Assembly: GCA_018713255.1 (NCBI GenBank)
Contig: DVFL01000012.1
Coordinates: 80,112-144,111, forward strand
Reading direction: 5' to 3'
Length of the DNA stretch: 64,000 bases
Source: Candidatus Cottocaccamicrobium excrementipullorum
Lineage (GTDB): Bacteria > Bacillota > Clostridia > Lachnospirales > Lachnospiraceae
Made by a program: the position numbers and the translations under genes. The notes below the pieces were generated by a model that did no database searches, was not told where the DNA came from, and saw only the letters and a list, made by a program, of their open reading frames with translations. Of the stretch, positions 1 through 9,600 are shown one piece after another (the first letter of the stretch is position 1; each line of letters opens with the position of its first letter).

Positions 1-1
1 T

Positions 2-574
2 GACATTGAGGGGATTACGGTGGAGAACTGCCGGTTTATGATGCCGGATATCTTCCCGGGAGCGGTATCGGGAATCTCCATTGAGTCGGCGGATGGAAGC
101 CATATCCGCAGGGTGAAGGTAAGGAATATTCAGATGAACCGGGTGCTGTGTCCGGTGTTTATCTGCCTGAATATGAGAAATAAATTCGGATTTGAAGGGC
201 CGGAGGACGAGGCTGGCCGCCGTTTTGGCGGATCCATAGAGGAAATTGAGATTTCCCATATCCGGGCGCTGAATGCAGAGGTTCCCAGCATTATTACCGG
301 CTTTATGGCAGAGGAAGAACAGGTGGAGCGGAGAATCGAAAAACTGTCCATTCGGGACGTTAAAGTAGTTTACCGAGATAACCGGGAGGTTCTTACTCCC
401 CAGGCTCCGGTTTATGAAAACCTCAGAGATTATCCGGAAAACAACGCCTTCGGTGATGTGCCGGCTTACGGTTTTTACATCCGTCACGCCAACCAGGTGG
501 TTCTGGAAAATGTAGAGGTTATTCCCAGAACCATGAACACAAGGCCCTGCATCCTTCGGGAATTTACGGACTAA
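2..574 (+). CDS. C-terminal part of a GH28-like right-handed beta-helix protein (partial, 5' end outside window)
   Basis: The reading frame is open to the left edge, so only about the last 190 residues are present. The protein has the short repeating beta-strand rungs of pectin-lyase-like beta helices (VENCRF, VRNIQMNR, IEISHIRALN, LSIRDVKVVY, LENVEVI), as in the C-terminal half of glycoside hydrolase family 28 polygalacturonases. The catalytic Asp residues would lie upstream and cannot be checked. Family assignment is an inference from repeat pattern. It would fit pectin or rhamnogalacturonan oligomer breakdown, as would the tagaturonate reductase further on, but the two are far apart. Ends at a strong hairpin terminator. 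Confidence 0.6.
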   Translation, partial: DIEGITVENCRFMMPDIFPGAVSGISIESADGSHIRRVKVRNIQMNRVLCPVFICLNMRNKFGFEGPEDEAGRRFGGSIEEIEISHIRALNAEVPSIITGFMAEEEQVERRIEKLSIRDVKVVYRDNREVLTPQAPVYENLRDYPENNAFGDVPAYGFYIRHANQVVLENVEVIPRTMNTRPCILREFTD

Positions 575-583
575 GGAAAAAAT

Positions 584-629
584 AAAGGTGCTGTGAAGAA
601 ATGAGAAATCATCTCTTCACAGCACCTTT
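584..629. terminator. Bidirectional intrinsic terminator between convergent genes
   Basis: Perfect 16-bp inverted repeat (584-599 with 614-629) that can extend through ATGA/TCAT in the loop. A-rich and T-rich flanks on the two sides suit termination of the beta-helix gene (+) and of the CNNM gene (-). Confidence 0.85.
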
Positions 630-645
630 AAATCAGCCTTTATGA

Positions 646-2019
646 TTATTCTTCTTTTTTGCCGTCCTTTTTCTCGTTCTGTTCATCCTCAGGTTTTTCT
701 GGAGGAAGCTTTTTGATCAGTGCGGCTTCAATCCTTCGGTCTTCAATCTTTTCAACATGAATTTCCAGACCGTTGACTGTGACGTCGAACTGGGTTCCGT
801 CGGCAGGAATCGTGTGGAGACAGCTGAAAATCATGCCGCCTACTGTGTCGTAATCTGTATCTTCCGGAAGATCCATATCCAGAGCCTCTGCCAGGTCGTC
901 TATGTAAACGCTGCCTGACACTCTCCAAAGGTTGTCTTCCAGCTGTACCATTTCCGGAGGTTCAGCAGGATCAAATTCATCGTAAATGTTGCCCACAATT
1001 TCTTCCAGCAGGTCTTCGATGGTAATAATGCCGGCGGTCTGGCCGTACTCATCAATGACGATCGCAAAATGAATTTTCTTTTTCTGCATGTCAGCGAACA
1101 GATCGTCTGCATGAATGGTATCCGGAACGAAATAAGGCGCCCGGAGAAGCTGCTTAATTGGAGTGGGGTTGCTGGGATTAGAATTGCGATCCAGCAGGAA
1201 ATCTCTTGCGTTTAACACGCCCACCACATCATTGATGTCTTCATCATAAACGGGATAACGAGAAAGGCCGGTTTCCCGAATGATCTGATAAATCTCTGCA
1301 TCGGTAACATCCAGATAAAATCCAACCATATCCGCTTCCCTGGTCATAGCTTCCTTGACAGAAATATCGTCAAAGCGGAACACGTTTTCGATCCATTCCT
1401 GCTCACCGGTATCAATGGTACCTTTCTGCTCGCCCAGATCAATCATCATTCGGATTTCTTCTTCGGTTACCGTATCCTCTTCAGCTTCAGTTTTCAGGTG
1501 CAAAAGCCTTAACACGGTGTTGGTGGAGAAGGATAAGAACCAGATTACCGGTCTCATCACAACAGAGAGGGAAGAAACCACACCGCTGCTGAATTTTGCC
1601 AGTTCCAGGGATTTCTGCATGGCGATTCGCTTAGGAACCAGCTCACCGAAAATTAAGGTGAAATAAGAAAGAATAATGGTAACAATAATAACGGAAATGG
1701 TGTTCAGCAGTCTTAAGGGGATTGCCGTAACGCCAAGATCGTCATGGATCCAGGTTACCAGGTATTCTGCAAAGGTGTCTGCAGCAAACGCACTGCCCAG
1801 AAAGCCCGCCAGAGTAATGCCTACCTGGATAGTAGAGAGGAAGGCAGAAGGATTTTCCACCAGTTTTACCAGTTTCCCGGCTTTTTTATCCCCGTCTTCT
1901 TCCATTTTCCGAAGCTTTGAGCTGTTTAAGGAAACCACAGCGATTTCGGTGGCGGCAAAAAAAGCATTTACCGCAATTAACAGGATCTGAATCAATAGTT
2001 GTTGTGGAATGGAACTCAA
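646..2019 (-). CDS. CNNM/CorC (HlyC/TlyC) family membrane protein with CBS pair
   Basis: A 457-residue protein of the hemolysin-like/CorC family, implicated in Mg2+ (or other divalent cation) export and resistance. N-terminal DUF21 domain with about four membrane segments (residues about 5-160, including AVNAFFAATEIAVVSLNSSKLRKMEEDG typical of the family start), then an acidic linker, a tandem CBS pair (about 210-340; TREADMVGFYLD, FAIVIDEYGQTAGIITIEDLLEEIVGNIYDEFD) and a C-terminal CorC_HlyC domain (about 350-435). The tail is highly charged. Single-gene unit, convergent with the preceding gene. The hemolysin name of the family is historical; no toxin role is implied. Confidence 0.9.
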   Translation of the reverse strand: MSSIPQQLLIQILLIAVNAFFAATEIAVVSLNSSKLRKMEEDGDKKAGKLVKLVENPSAFLSTIQVGITLAGFLGSAFAADTFAEYLVTWIHDDLGVTAIPLRLLNTISVIIVTIILSYFTLIFGELVPKRIAMQKSLELAKFSSGVVSSLSVVMRPVIWFLSFSTNTVLRLLHLKTEAEEDTVTEEEIRMMIDLGEQKGTIDTGEQEWIENVFRFDDISVKEAMTREADMVGFYLDVTDAEIYQIIRETGLSRYPVYDEDINDVVGVLNARDFLLDRNSNPSNPTPIKQLLRAPYFVPDTIHADDLFADMQKKKIHFAIVIDEYGQTAGIITIEDLLEEIVGNIYDEFDPAEPPEMVQLEDNLWRVSGSVYIDDLAEALDMDLPEDTDYDTVGGMIFSCLHTIPADGTQFDVTVNGLEIHVEKIEDRRIEAALIKKLPPEKPEDEQNEKKDGKKEE

Positions 2020-2358
2020 AACAAAATCTCTCCTTTTCTTTTAACTTAGCATCTTTACAATTTAGGAATCCATTATTCATGGATCAGCAAAAATCAGCAG
2101 AAATATTTCATAAAATGTCATGAAAAAAGCACAAAAAGACACAGCCTGCCTTTTTTAGAAAAAGGGCAGACCATGCCTTTATATTCTTAATATCATGAAG
2201 ATTTTATGATTTCTAATAATCTGCGTCGTGTTCCCGTCAGGGTCCGCGTCTGCGTCGTTCATTGAAGTGAAAACCTTTCCTTTCTTTCGGTTTATAAAAA
2301 CATATTTGACTACAATTATACGATGGGTCTGATGGGATGTCAAGGGAAAATTACCGCA
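2020..2358. other. Intergenic stretch between divergent CNNM gene and T-box leader
   Basis: No gene is visible. It contains the upstream region of the CNNM gene, with an inverted repeat ATCCAT-N5-ATGGAT at 2068-2084, an A/T-rich stretch, a weak hairpin around 2148-2172 and a short direct repeat CTGCGTCG near 2221 and 2250. None of these could be tied to a known regulator. Confidence 0.5.
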
Positions 2359-2387
2359 TTGACAAACGCCGGGTTTTGCCGTACAAT
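2359..2387 (+). promoter_or_regulatory. Sigma-A promoter of proS leader
   Basis: TTGACA at 2359-2364, 17-bp spacer, TACAAT at 2382-2387. It lies just upstream of the T-box leader and points to proS. Confidence 0.8.
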
Positions 2388-2394
2388 CAACCTA

Positions 2395-2653
2395 CAGAAA
2401 AGAGCGATGAAAAGGAATAGTAGAGTTGGATACCATTCAGAGAGAAGGCTATTTGGTGGAAGGCCTTTTGGTCCCTGCAGTTCGAACCGGCCTTGGAGCT
2501 CTGCGTGATGAGCGCAGCGTATTTCCGGCGTTAACGGAGAAAATGAAGCGCAGTCCTCAAAGGCGATGGTGCAGTCTGAGGCTGAAGACAGGGTGGTACC
2601 GCCGAATTTTAAGCTGTTCGGTCCCTTGATTAAGATCAGGGGACGGCAGCTTT
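2395..2653 (+). promoter_or_regulatory. T-box leader controlling prolyl-tRNA synthetase
   Basis: Contains the invariant T-box segment AGGGTGGTACCGC (2590-2602), a Stem I region with the GAGAGAAGG-type AG-bulge near 2440 and the CTTGGAGC stretch near 2492, followed by a terminator helix (about 2611-2650) with a T-run. Uncharged tRNA binds the T-box segment and stabilises the antiterminator, allowing readthrough when the cognate amino acid is short. A proline specifier codon CCT at 2474-2476 is the best candidate by position, which is an inference. The downstream gene, proS, agrees with this. Confidence 0.92.
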
Positions 2654-2714
2654 TTTATTTTGCCAGGGCTGTCCTCTGAAGCATATGGTAATCAATAGAA
2701 AAGGAGAGTATGTC

Positions 2715-4148
2715 ATGGCGAAAGAAAAGAAACTGGTGGAAGCGATTACTTCCATGGAAGAGGATTTTGCCCAGTGGTACACCGATGTGGTGAAGAAGGC
2801 GGAGCTTTGCGATTACGCCAGCGTTAAGGGCTGTATGGTGATCAAGCCTGCAGGCTATGCACTTTGGGAGAATATCCAGCATGAGCTGGACAGCAGATTT
2901 AAGGCGGCAGGAGTGCAGAATGTGTATATGCCCGTATTCATTCCAGAAAGCCTGCTGCAGAAGGAAAAGGATCATGTAGAGGGCTTTGCTCCGGAGGTAG
3001 CCTGGGTAACTTACGGCGGTCTGGAGCCTCTTCAGGAAAGATTATGCGTGAGACCTACCTCAGAAACGCTGTTCTGCGATTTTTATGCGAAGGATATTCA
3101 TTCTTACCGGGATCTGCCAAGAGTTTACAATCAGTGGTGTTCCGTTGTCCGCTGGGAAAAGACCACCAGACCTTTCCTTCGTTCCAGAGAGTTCTTATGG
3201 CAGGAAGGCCATACGGCTCATGCAACGGCAGAGGAAGCAGAGGAGCGGACCACACAGATGTTAAATCTGTACGCGGATTTCTGTGAAGAGGTGCTGGCTA
3301 TTCCCGTAATCCGGGGACAGAAGACGGACAAGGAAAAGTTTGCCGGAGCAGAGGCCACTTATACCATTGAGGCCCTGATGCATGACGGAAAGGCTCTTCA
3401 GTCCGGTACCAGCCATAATTTCGGAGACGGATTTGCCAAGGCCTTCCAGATTCAGTATGCAGATAAGGACAATACGTTAAAATACGTTCATCAGACTTCC
3501 TGGGGAATGTCTACCCGAATTATCGGCGCGATTATTATGGTACACGGCGATGACAACGGTCTGGTGCTGCCTCCCAGAATTGCTCCGGTCCAGGTAATGA
3601 TTGTACCGGTTCAGCAGCAGAAGGAGGGTGTGCTTGACAAGGCTTATGAGCTGAGAGATCGTCTTTCCGGCTTCAAAGTAAAGGTGGATGACAGCGACAA
3701 GAGTCCGGGCTGGAAGTTCAGCGACTGTGAGATGAGAGGCATTCCGCTGCGGATTGAGATCGGACCTAAGGATATGGCTAATCATCAGGCAGTGTTTGTG
3801 CGCCGGGATACCCATGAAAAGACGGTGGTTTCTCTGGATAATCTGGAAGAAGAAGTTGGCGCAATGCTGGATAAGATCCAGGCGGATATGCTGGAGCGGG
3901 CCAGAAACCATCGGGACAGCCATACTTACTCTGCAGTAACTTGGGATGAATTTGTAGATACCATCAACAATAAGCCTGGCTTTGTCAAAGCCATGTGGTG
4001 CGGTGATCAGGCCTGCGAAGATAAGATTAAAGAAGTGACGGGAGCCACTTCCCGGTGCATGCCGTTTAAGCAGGAGCATTTGGCAGATACCTGTATCTGC
4101 TGCGGCAAGCCGGCTAAGAAGATGGTTTACTGGGGACGGGCTTATTAA
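2715..4148 (+). CDS. proS: Prolyl-tRNA synthetase, eukaryote/archaeal-type (ProS type 3)
   Basis: Attaches proline to tRNA-Pro in the cytoplasm. 477 residues, class II synthetase with motif 1 (residues about 60-90), motif 2 (RPTSE, then [26 protein letters not shown]) and motif 3 ([30 protein letters not shown]), anticodon-binding domain and the C-terminal zinc-like domain with paired Cys (CGDQAC, CICCG) ending in the conserved Tyr. It lacks the editing insertion of the usual bacterial type. ATG 2715 is chosen over ATG 2685 because AAAGGAGAG sits 9 bases upstream of it. Controlled by the T-box leader. The cca gene follows after 29 bases. Confidence 0.96.
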   Translation: MAKEKKLVEAITSMEEDFAQWYTDVVKKAELCDYASVKGCMVIKPAGYALWENIQHELDSRFKAAGVQNVYMPVFIPESLLQKEKDHVEGFAPEVAWVTYGGLEPLQERLCVRPTSETLFCDFYAKDIHSYRDLPRVYNQWCSVVRWEKTTRPFLRSREFLWQEGHTAHATAEEAEERTTQMLNLYADFCEEVLAIPVIRGQKTDKEKFAGAEATYTIEALMHDGKALQSGTSHNFGDGFAKAFQIQYADKDNTLKYVHQTSWGMSTRIIGAIIMVHGDDNGLVLPPRIAPVQVMIVPVQQQKEGVLDKAYELRDRLSGFKVKVDDSDKSPGWKFSDCEMRGIPLRIEIGPKDMANHQAVFVRRDTHEKTVVSLDNLEEEVGAMLDKIQADMLERARNHRDSHTYSAVTWDEFVDTINNKPGFVKAMWCGDQACEDKIKEVTGATSRCMPFKQEHLADTCICCGKPAKKMVYWGRAY

Positions 4149-4177
4149 TCCGGTGAAGGAGAATGAAGGAGGCGCCA

Positions 4178-5368
4178 GTGAGAATAGAGATTCCTCAAGG
4201 GGCAGAAGAGATTGTGAACCGGCTGAACAAGGAAGGATATGAAGCCTTTGTGGTGGGAGGCTGCGTTCGGGACAGCTTGATGGGACGGACACCGGAGGAT
4301 TGGGACATTACCACCTCCGCTCTTCCAGCCCAGGTGAAGGCGTTGTTTGGGCGGACCATTGACACCGGTATTCAGCATGGAACGGTAACGGTGATGAAAA
4401 ACAGGGTAGGCTACGAAGTGACCACCTACCGGATAGACGGCGAGTATCAGGATGGACGTCATCCAAAGTCGGTTTCCTTTACCTCCAGTTTGAGGGAGGA
4501 TCTGCGCCGGCGGGATTTTACCATCAACGCCATGGCCTACAGCCCACAAACTGGTCTTGTGGATCTGTTTGACGGCCTTGGGGATCTGAAAGCCGGGATA
4601 ATCCGCTGTGTAGGAAATCCTGTGGATCGTTTTTCGGAGGATGCGCTGCGGATTCTGCGGGCCATCCGTTTCTCTGCCCAGCTGGGATTTGCCATTGAAG
4701 AGGAGACGGAAAAGGCCATTGCTCTCATCGGGCCAAATCTGAAAAAAGTCAGCCGGGAGCGGGTACAGGCGGAGCTGACAAAGCTTTTGCTGTCCCCCAA
4801 TCCGGAGAAAATCAGCAAGATTTATGAGGATGGAATCAGTTCCTTTATTTCTGCCCGGATTCATGAACTGGCAGGAAGGAAACTGGCGTTGACCGGGGAG
4901 CTTCCGCCAAAGAAGCATGTCCGCTGGGCAGTGTTTCTTAAGGACGGCGGGAAAGAGAAGGCTGGAGCAAGCTTAAAGGAACTTAAGATGGACAACGATA
5001 CCATTCAGAAAGTCAAAACATTGGTTTCCTGGATAGACCGGCCTCCTAGCCCGGAGGAAAAAGCCATGCGGAAGGCGATGAGCCAGATGGAGCCTTCTTT
5101 GTTTAAGGATCTTCTTGCCATCTGGCAGGTGCTTAATCTTCCGGAAATCCATGAGCGGAAAAGAATAGCGGATCTGATCTGGAACCGAGGCGACTGCCTG
5201 TATCTTAAGGATCTGGCAGTGGGGGGAAATGATCTGATCCAGGCGGGAATCCGCCCTGGAAAGGAGCTTGGCAGCTTGTTAAAGAGTCTTCTTTCCCAGG
5301 TGCTGGACAGCCCGGAATTAAATCAGAAAGAAATTCTCCTGTCCTTGGTGGACAAAGAGAAAAATTAA
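4178..5368 (+). CDS. cca: CCA tRNA nucleotidyltransferase / poly(A) polymerase family
   Basis: Adds or repairs the 3'-CCA of tRNAs using CTP and ATP. About 396 residues with the N-terminal nucleotidyltransferase head (GGCVRDSLMGRTPEDWDITTSA: GG-x-VRD and the DxD catalytic acids), the RRDFTINAMAY motif, the FSEDALRILRAIRFSAQLGF neck motif and an all-alpha C-terminal body. The GTG at 4178 is preferred because GAAGGAGG precedes it by 5 bases, while the in-frame ATG at 4163 has its Shine-Dalgarno almost touching it. Probably co-transcribed with proS, so both genes serve tRNA-dependent translation. Confidence 0.93.
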   Translation: MRIEIPQGAEEIVNRLNKEGYEAFVVGGCVRDSLMGRTPEDWDITTSALPAQVKALFGRTIDTGIQHGTVTVMKNRVGYEVTTYRIDGEYQDGRHPKSVSFTSSLREDLRRRDFTINAMAYSPQTGLVDLFDGLGDLKAGIIRCVGNPVDRFSEDALRILRAIRFSAQLGFAIEEETEKAIALIGPNLKKVSRERVQAELTKLLLSPNPEKISKIYEDGISSFISARIHELAGRKLALTGELPPKKHVRWAVFLKDGGKEKAGASLKELKMDNDTIQKVKTLVSWIDRPPSPEEKAMRKAMSQMEPSLFKDLLAIWQVLNLPEIHERKRIADLIWNRGDCLYLKDLAVGGNDLIQAGIRPGKELGSLLKSLLSQVLDSPELNQKEILLSLVDKEKN

Positions 5369-5387
5369 GACAATCAGCAGCAAAAAT

Positions 5388-5411
5388 CAGGGCCGGAGAT
5401 TTCCGGCCCTG
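5388..5411 (+). terminator. Hairpin after cca
   Basis: Ten-base-pair stem CAGGGCCGGA / TCCGGCCCTG with a GATT loop. The T-tract after it is interrupted, so termination strength is uncertain. Confidence 0.65.
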
Positions 5412-5501
5412 TTCCTTTGTCATAAAACCACCCCCCTTTTCATAGTCTGGAAGTAGCCAAGTAAATCCGGACTCACTTGAGAAAAGCAGGGGGGATGAGC
5501 C

Positions 5502-6503
5502 ATGACCATGAGCGACCGATATGAAGAGGTGCTTAAGCACTATCCGCTTCAGGTGAAAACCATAAGAAAAGGACGGGGATCCTGGATCTGTGATACGGAT
5601 CAGGGACTGAAATGCCTGCGGGAATATCGAGGGACCCGCAAACGGCTGGAATTTGAGGATCATGTGCTGAGCGGCCTTAAAGACCTTCAGGGTCTGGCTG
5701 CCGACCAGTATGTGCGCAACGAAGAGGGAAGCCTTCTCACTGCGGCAGAAGACGGGGTGCGGTTTATCCTGAAGGATTGGTTTGGAGACAGAGAGTGCAG
5801 CATGCGGGATGGGAGAGAAATCTGCCGGGCAGCCTCCTGCATTGCCGCCCTTCATCAGCACTTGAGAACGGTGATTTTTCAGGAGGAGTGGGCCATGGGC
5901 TCTACCTTGTCCCGGGGGGCCGGAACAGATCTTATCCGTCATACTCGTGAGTTAAAGCGGGCGCGGGCTTATATTCGGGGGAAACGGAAGAAAACTGATT
6001 TTGAATTGGCGGTAATGGACAGCTTTTCCGGTTTTTTTGCTCAGGCTCAGGAGGCCGCCGCAGGGATTTCCGGACTGTGGGAGCCGGGAAAAGAGCCTTA
6101 TTTTTTGTGCCACGGGGATTTGGATCAGCACCATGTGCTGATGGGAGAGGGGTACGTGGCGGTGGTGGAGTATAACCGGCTTCATTTAGGCCTTCAGATG
6201 GAGGATCTGTACCGGTTTATGCGCAAAGCTATGGAAAAGCATGGATGGAACCAGAAAACAGGCATGGAAATGCTGGAGGCCTACGAAAGGATTCTTCCTT
6301 TAGATAAAGCAGAGAGAAGGTGCCTTTATTATCTTTTTCTCTATCCGGAGAAATACTGGAAACAGATTAATTACTATTTTAATGCCAATAAGGCCTGGAT
6401 TCCTGCCAGAAATCTGGATAAGATCCGAACGATCCGCGAGCAGGAGCCGGCGAGACAGGCATTTTTAAAGGTGCTGAAAGGATGGCAGGAGAAAGGCGAT
6501 TAA
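5502..6503 (+). CDS. CotS-family spore coat / aminoglycoside-phosphotransferase-fold protein
   Basis: 333-residue protein with the APH/choline-kinase-like fold seen in the CotS/CotI/YutH group of spore-associated proteins. N-terminal nucleotide-binding lobe (IRKGRGSWICDTDQGLKCLREY), then the catalytic-loop-like CHGDLDQHHVLM (about 205) and VVEYN in place of the usual IDFD metal motif, so true kinase activity is doubtful. The C-terminal segment (YPEKYWKQINYYFNANKAWIPARNLDKI) is typical of the CotS group. ATG 5502 follows GGGGGGATGAGCC. It stands alone on the + strand. With the dipicolinate genes it supports a spore-forming host. Confidence 0.8.
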   Translation: MTMSDRYEEVLKHYPLQVKTIRKGRGSWICDTDQGLKCLREYRGTRKRLEFEDHVLSGLKDLQGLAADQYVRNEEGSLLTAAEDGVRFILKDWFGDRECSMRDGREICRAASCIAALHQHLRTVIFQEEWAMGSTLSRGAGTDLIRHTRELKRARAYIRGKRKKTDFELAVMDSFSGFFAQAQEAAAGISGLWEPGKEPYFLCHGDLDQHHVLMGEGYVAVVEYNRLHLGLQMEDLYRFMRKAMEKHGWNQKTGMEMLEAYERILPLDKAERRCLYYLFLYPEKYWKQINYYFNANKAWIPARNLDKIRTIREQEPARQAFLKVLKGWQEKGD

Positions 6504-6560
6504 CTGGAAATTGTATACAGAAAACATGTTGGGATAACCTTTTCTTTTCCATTGCAGATA

Positions 6561-6569
6561 TGATATAAT
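6561..6569 (+). promoter_or_regulatory. Extended -10 promoter of phosphoglucomutase gene
   Basis: TGATATAAT, a consensus -10 (6564-6569) with the TG extension. No clear -35 box is seen 17 bases upstream. It gives a leader of about 95 bases before the start codon chosen for the gene. Confidence 0.55.
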
Positions 6570-6669
6570 GTACACAAATGAGCCAATGCCCGGGGGCTGT
6601 TTTGCCGTTCTTGCCAATACCGGCAGGCAGGAGACCAGGCTGGCGAGAAAGCAGGAGGAGTATAATTTT

Positions 6670-8406
6670 ATGAAGGATTACATGAAAATCTACAATGAGT
6701 GGCTGACGAATCCATATTTTGACGAAGCCACGAAAGAAGAGCTTCGTGCCATTGCGGGGGATGAAAACGAGATTAAAGAGCGGTTTTATATGGATCTGGA
6801 ATTTGGTACGGCAGGCCTGAGAGGAATTATCGGCGCCGGAATTAACCGGATGAATATTTATGTGGTGCGCCGCGCTACGCAGGGCCTGGCTAATTACATT
6901 ATTAAGCAGGGCGGAGCCTCCAAAGGCGTGGCCATTGCCTATGATTCCCGTCATATGTCTCCAGAGTTTGCTATGGAAGCGGCAATGACTCTGGCAGCCA
7001 ACGGCATTAAGGCCTATAAATTCGAGTCTCTTCGTCCGACTCCTGAGCTGTCCTTTGCAGTCCGTGAGTTAGGCTGCATCGCCGGCATCAATATTACGGC
7101 CAGTCATAACCCGCCGGAGTATAACGGCTATAAGGTATACTGGGAGGACGGCGCTCAGTTTACTCCGCCTCATGATAAAGGCGTTACGGAAGAAGTACTG
7201 GCCATCGAGGATTTGTCTGCCGTTAAGGTGACTGATGAAGCATCTGCTACGGCAGCCGGCTTATATCAGGTTATTGGAGCGGATATTGACGATAAATACA
7301 TTGCTCAGGTAAAGGCGCAGGTGGTTAACCAGGCTGCCATCGACAGAATGCAGGATCAGATCACTATTATTTATACGCCTCTTCACGGAACCGGCAATAT
7401 TCCTGCCAGAAGAGTGATGAAGGAAATCGGATTCACCCATGTGTACGTAGTGCCGGAGCAGGAGCTTCCAGATGGCGACTTCCCCACAGTAAGCTATCCT
7501 AATCCTGAGGCGAAGGAGGCTTTCGAGCTGGGATTAAAGCTGGCGAAGGAGAAGAATGCAGATCTTGTGCTGGCCACAGACCCTGACGCAGACCGCCTTG
7601 GCGTTTATGTTAAGGATACCAAGTCTGGAGAGTATATCCCGCTCACCGGCAACATGTCTGGTTCCCTGCTCTGCGAGTATGTGCTGAGCCAGAAGGCTGC
7701 TGCAGGAAAGATTCCGGAAGACGGCCAGGTAGTAAAATCCATCGTTTCTACTAATCTGATTGACGCAGTGGCAAAGAACTATGGCTGTCAGCTGATCGAG
7801 GTGCTTACTGGATTTAAGTGGATCGGCCAGCAGATTTTAAAGAATGAAAAGACTGGCAAGGGACATTATCTGTTCGGCATGGAGGAAAGCTACGGCTGCC
7901 TTATCGGTACCTATGCCCGGGACAAGGATGCAATTTCTGCCACCGCCGCGCTCTGTGAGGCTGCTGCATATTACAAAGAGAAAGGCATGACCTTATGGGA
8001 TGCCATGATCGCGATGTACGAAAAGTACGGCTACTATAAAGATACCGTTCAGTCCATCGGATTAAAGGGCATTGAAGGTTTAGCCAAGATCCAGTCTATT
8101 ATGGAAACGCTGCGGAACAACACTCCGGCTGAGGTAGGAGGCTATAAGGTAGTATCTGCAAGAGACTACAAGATGGATACCATTAAAGATATGGCGACCG
8201 GCGAGGTGAAGCCTACTGGCCTTCCTTCTTCTAATGTGCTTTACTATGATCTGGAGGACGATGCATGGCTGTGCGTAAGACCTTCTGGAACGGAGCCTAA
8301 GATCAAGTTCTATTACGGCATTAAGGGAGCTTCCCTGGAAGATGCAGAGGCGAAATCAGAAGCTCTGGGCAAGGCAGTAAAGGCCATGGTAGATGCGATG
8401 CTGTAA
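6670..8406 (+). CDS. pgcA: Alpha-phosphoglucomutase / phosphomannomutase
   Basis: Interconverts glucose-1-phosphate and glucose-6-phosphate (or the mannose equivalents) in the cytoplasm, supplying glycogen, UDP-sugar and envelope synthesis. 578 residues with all four phosphohexomutase signatures: active-site serine loop TASHNPPEYNGYKVYW, metal loop DPDADRLG, sugar-specificity loop GMEESYG and phosphate-binding RPSGTEPKIKFY. Length matches the PgcA/PMM2-like bacterial group. ATG 6670 is preferred over ATG 6568 because GGAGGAG lies 9 bases upstream and the extra 34 residues are not family-like. Monocistronic, ends at a terminator. PgcA versus ManB-like specificity is not decidable from sequence alone. 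Confidence 0.92.
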   Translation: MKDYMKIYNEWLTNPYFDEATKEELRAIAGDENEIKERFYMDLEFGTAGLRGIIGAGINRMNIYVVRRATQGLANYIIKQGGASKGVAIAYDSRHMSPEFAMEAAMTLAANGIKAYKFESLRPTPELSFAVRELGCIAGINITASHNPPEYNGYKVYWEDGAQFTPPHDKGVTEEVLAIEDLSAVKVTDEASATAAGLYQVIGADIDDKYIAQVKAQVVNQAAIDRMQDQITIIYTPLHGTGNIPARRVMKEIGFTHVYVVPEQELPDGDFPTVSYPNPEAKEAFELGLKLAKEKNADLVLATDPDADRLGVYVKDTKSGEYIPLTGNMSGSLLCEYVLSQKAAAGKIPEDGQVVKSIVSTNLIDAVAKNYGCQLIEVLTGFKWIGQQILKNEKTGKGHYLFGMEESYGCLIGTYARDKDAISATAALCEAAAYYKEKGMTLWDAMIAMYEKYGYYKDTVQSIGLKGIEGLAKIQSIMETLRNNTPAEVGGYKVVSARDYKMDTIKDMATGEVKPTGLPSSNVLYYDLEDDAWLCVRPSGTEPKIKFYYGIKGASLEDAEAKSEALGKAVKAMVDAML

Positions 8407-8436
8407 ATCTTCATAAAATTTAAGGGATAACAAATG

Positions 8437-8467
8437 AGAGCTGCCTTGAGGATGAGGCAGCTCTTTT
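8437..8467 (+). terminator. Intrinsic terminator after phosphoglucomutase
   Basis: AGAGCTGCCT (8437-8446) pairs with AGGCAGCTCT (8455-8464), followed by TTTT. Confidence 0.85.
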
Positions 8468-8640
8468 GTGCAATTTTTGTGTCATCAGACCAAAAGAGAG
8501 ATTGGGGGAGGGGAGCGCTGCGTTTAGGAGGCGATGCCTTTTCTGATTTGGGGAATTGCCATTTTTCTGGTTATATCGTATAATAGCTAAATAATTTCCA
8601 CCGGTTGCGGTGATTCTAAAAGAAAGGATGTAATCATTAA

Positions 8641-9462
8641 ATGAATAATTGGATGGAAAGCCTGAAAGTGTGCCTGAAAGGGGCATGGATTGGCGGAACC
8701 ATGATGATTCCCGGAGTCAGCGGCGGTACCATGGCTATTATCATGGGAATTTATGACCGGCTCCTTAGTTCTATTACCACCATTCTTGCTGATAAGGAGA
8801 AAAGAATGGAAAGCTTCTTTTTCCTGCTTAAGTTCTGCATCGGCGGTCTGCTGGGAATTCTCATTGTGGCCAAGCCTTTTTCCATGCTTTTGGAGAAGTT
8901 CCCCATGCCGGTATCCTGGTTCTTTATTGGAGCGGTAGCCGGAGGAATTCCGATGATCTATAAAAAATCAGGACAGAAGATTCTTTCAGTAAAGGGAATC
9001 GCTTATGTAGTGGCAGGCATGCTGGTGCTGATTCTGTTTACCATGGGGCAGAACTGGCTGGCGGCCTCCGGCGGCGGTCAGATTGATGGATTTTTGGGAC
9101 TGTTTATTGCCGGAGTCGTTTCTTCGGCGGCCTTAATCCTGCCAGGGATCAGCGTTTCTTATTTTTTGCTGATTCTGGGACTGTATGAGCCCATTCTCCA
9201 GGCGATTCAGACCCTGGATATCCTGTATTTGCTTCCTCTGGGGCTTGGATTAGTGATTGGTATTTTTGCTGTTTCCGGAATCCTGGAAAAATGGATGAAC
9301 CGGTATCCGGCCTGCGCTTATTTGATGATTTTGGGATTTGTGCTGGTATCTTTAGGGGAGATTAATCCTGGTCTTCCTTCTGGCTTGGAAATTCCCATCT
9401 GCATCGTAACCTGCCTGGCAGGATTTGCTTTCCTGTACTGGATGTCTACTAAGGAAGATTAG
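8641..9462 (+). CDS. DUF368 membrane protein, PopT-type polyprenyl-phosphate transporter
   Basis: 273-residue integral membrane protein with about eight hydrophobic segments. It opens with the family signature KGAWIGGTMMIPGVSGGTMAIIMGIYDRLL, and an internal repeat of it recurs near residue 170 (LILPGISVSYFLLILGLYEPIL). DUF368 proteins have been shown in other bacteria to return undecaprenyl phosphate across the membrane for reuse in cell-wall synthesis (PopT). The role here is inferred by family. RBS AAAGGATG lies upstream of ATG 8641. Stands alone between two terminators. Confidence 0.88.
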   Translation: MNNWMESLKVCLKGAWIGGTMMIPGVSGGTMAIIMGIYDRLLSSITTILADKEKRMESFFFLLKFCIGGLLGILIVAKPFSMLLEKFPMPVSWFFIGAVAGGIPMIYKKSGQKILSVKGIAYVVAGMLVLILFTMGQNWLAASGGGQIDGFLGLFIAGVVSSAALILPGISVSYFLLILGLYEPILQAIQTLDILYLLPLGLGLVIGIFAVSGILEKWMNRYPACAYLMILGFVLVSLGEINPGLPSGLEIPICIVTCLAGFAFLYWMSTKED

Positions 9463-9493
9463 CAGCGTCCCTTGCAGAAGGGATAGGAGAAAG

Positions 9494-9539
9494 AGAACCT
9501 CTGGAACCGGGAAAAACCGGCGGACAGGGGTTCTTTTTT
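9494..9539 (+). terminator. Intrinsic terminator after DUF368 gene
   Basis: AGAACCTCTG (9494-9503) pairs, with one wobble, with CAGGGGTTCT, followed by TTTTTT. Confidence 0.8.
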
Positions 9540-9600
9540 ATGGAGAAATTAAGCAGAAGACGGCGGCAGACAGGGGAAAAGGAAACCGGAAAATATGGAA

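Noticed and set aside
3477..4292. 271-codon minus-strand frame over the proS end
   Set aside because: Shadow of the proS and cca genes, no RBS and no family-like residues.
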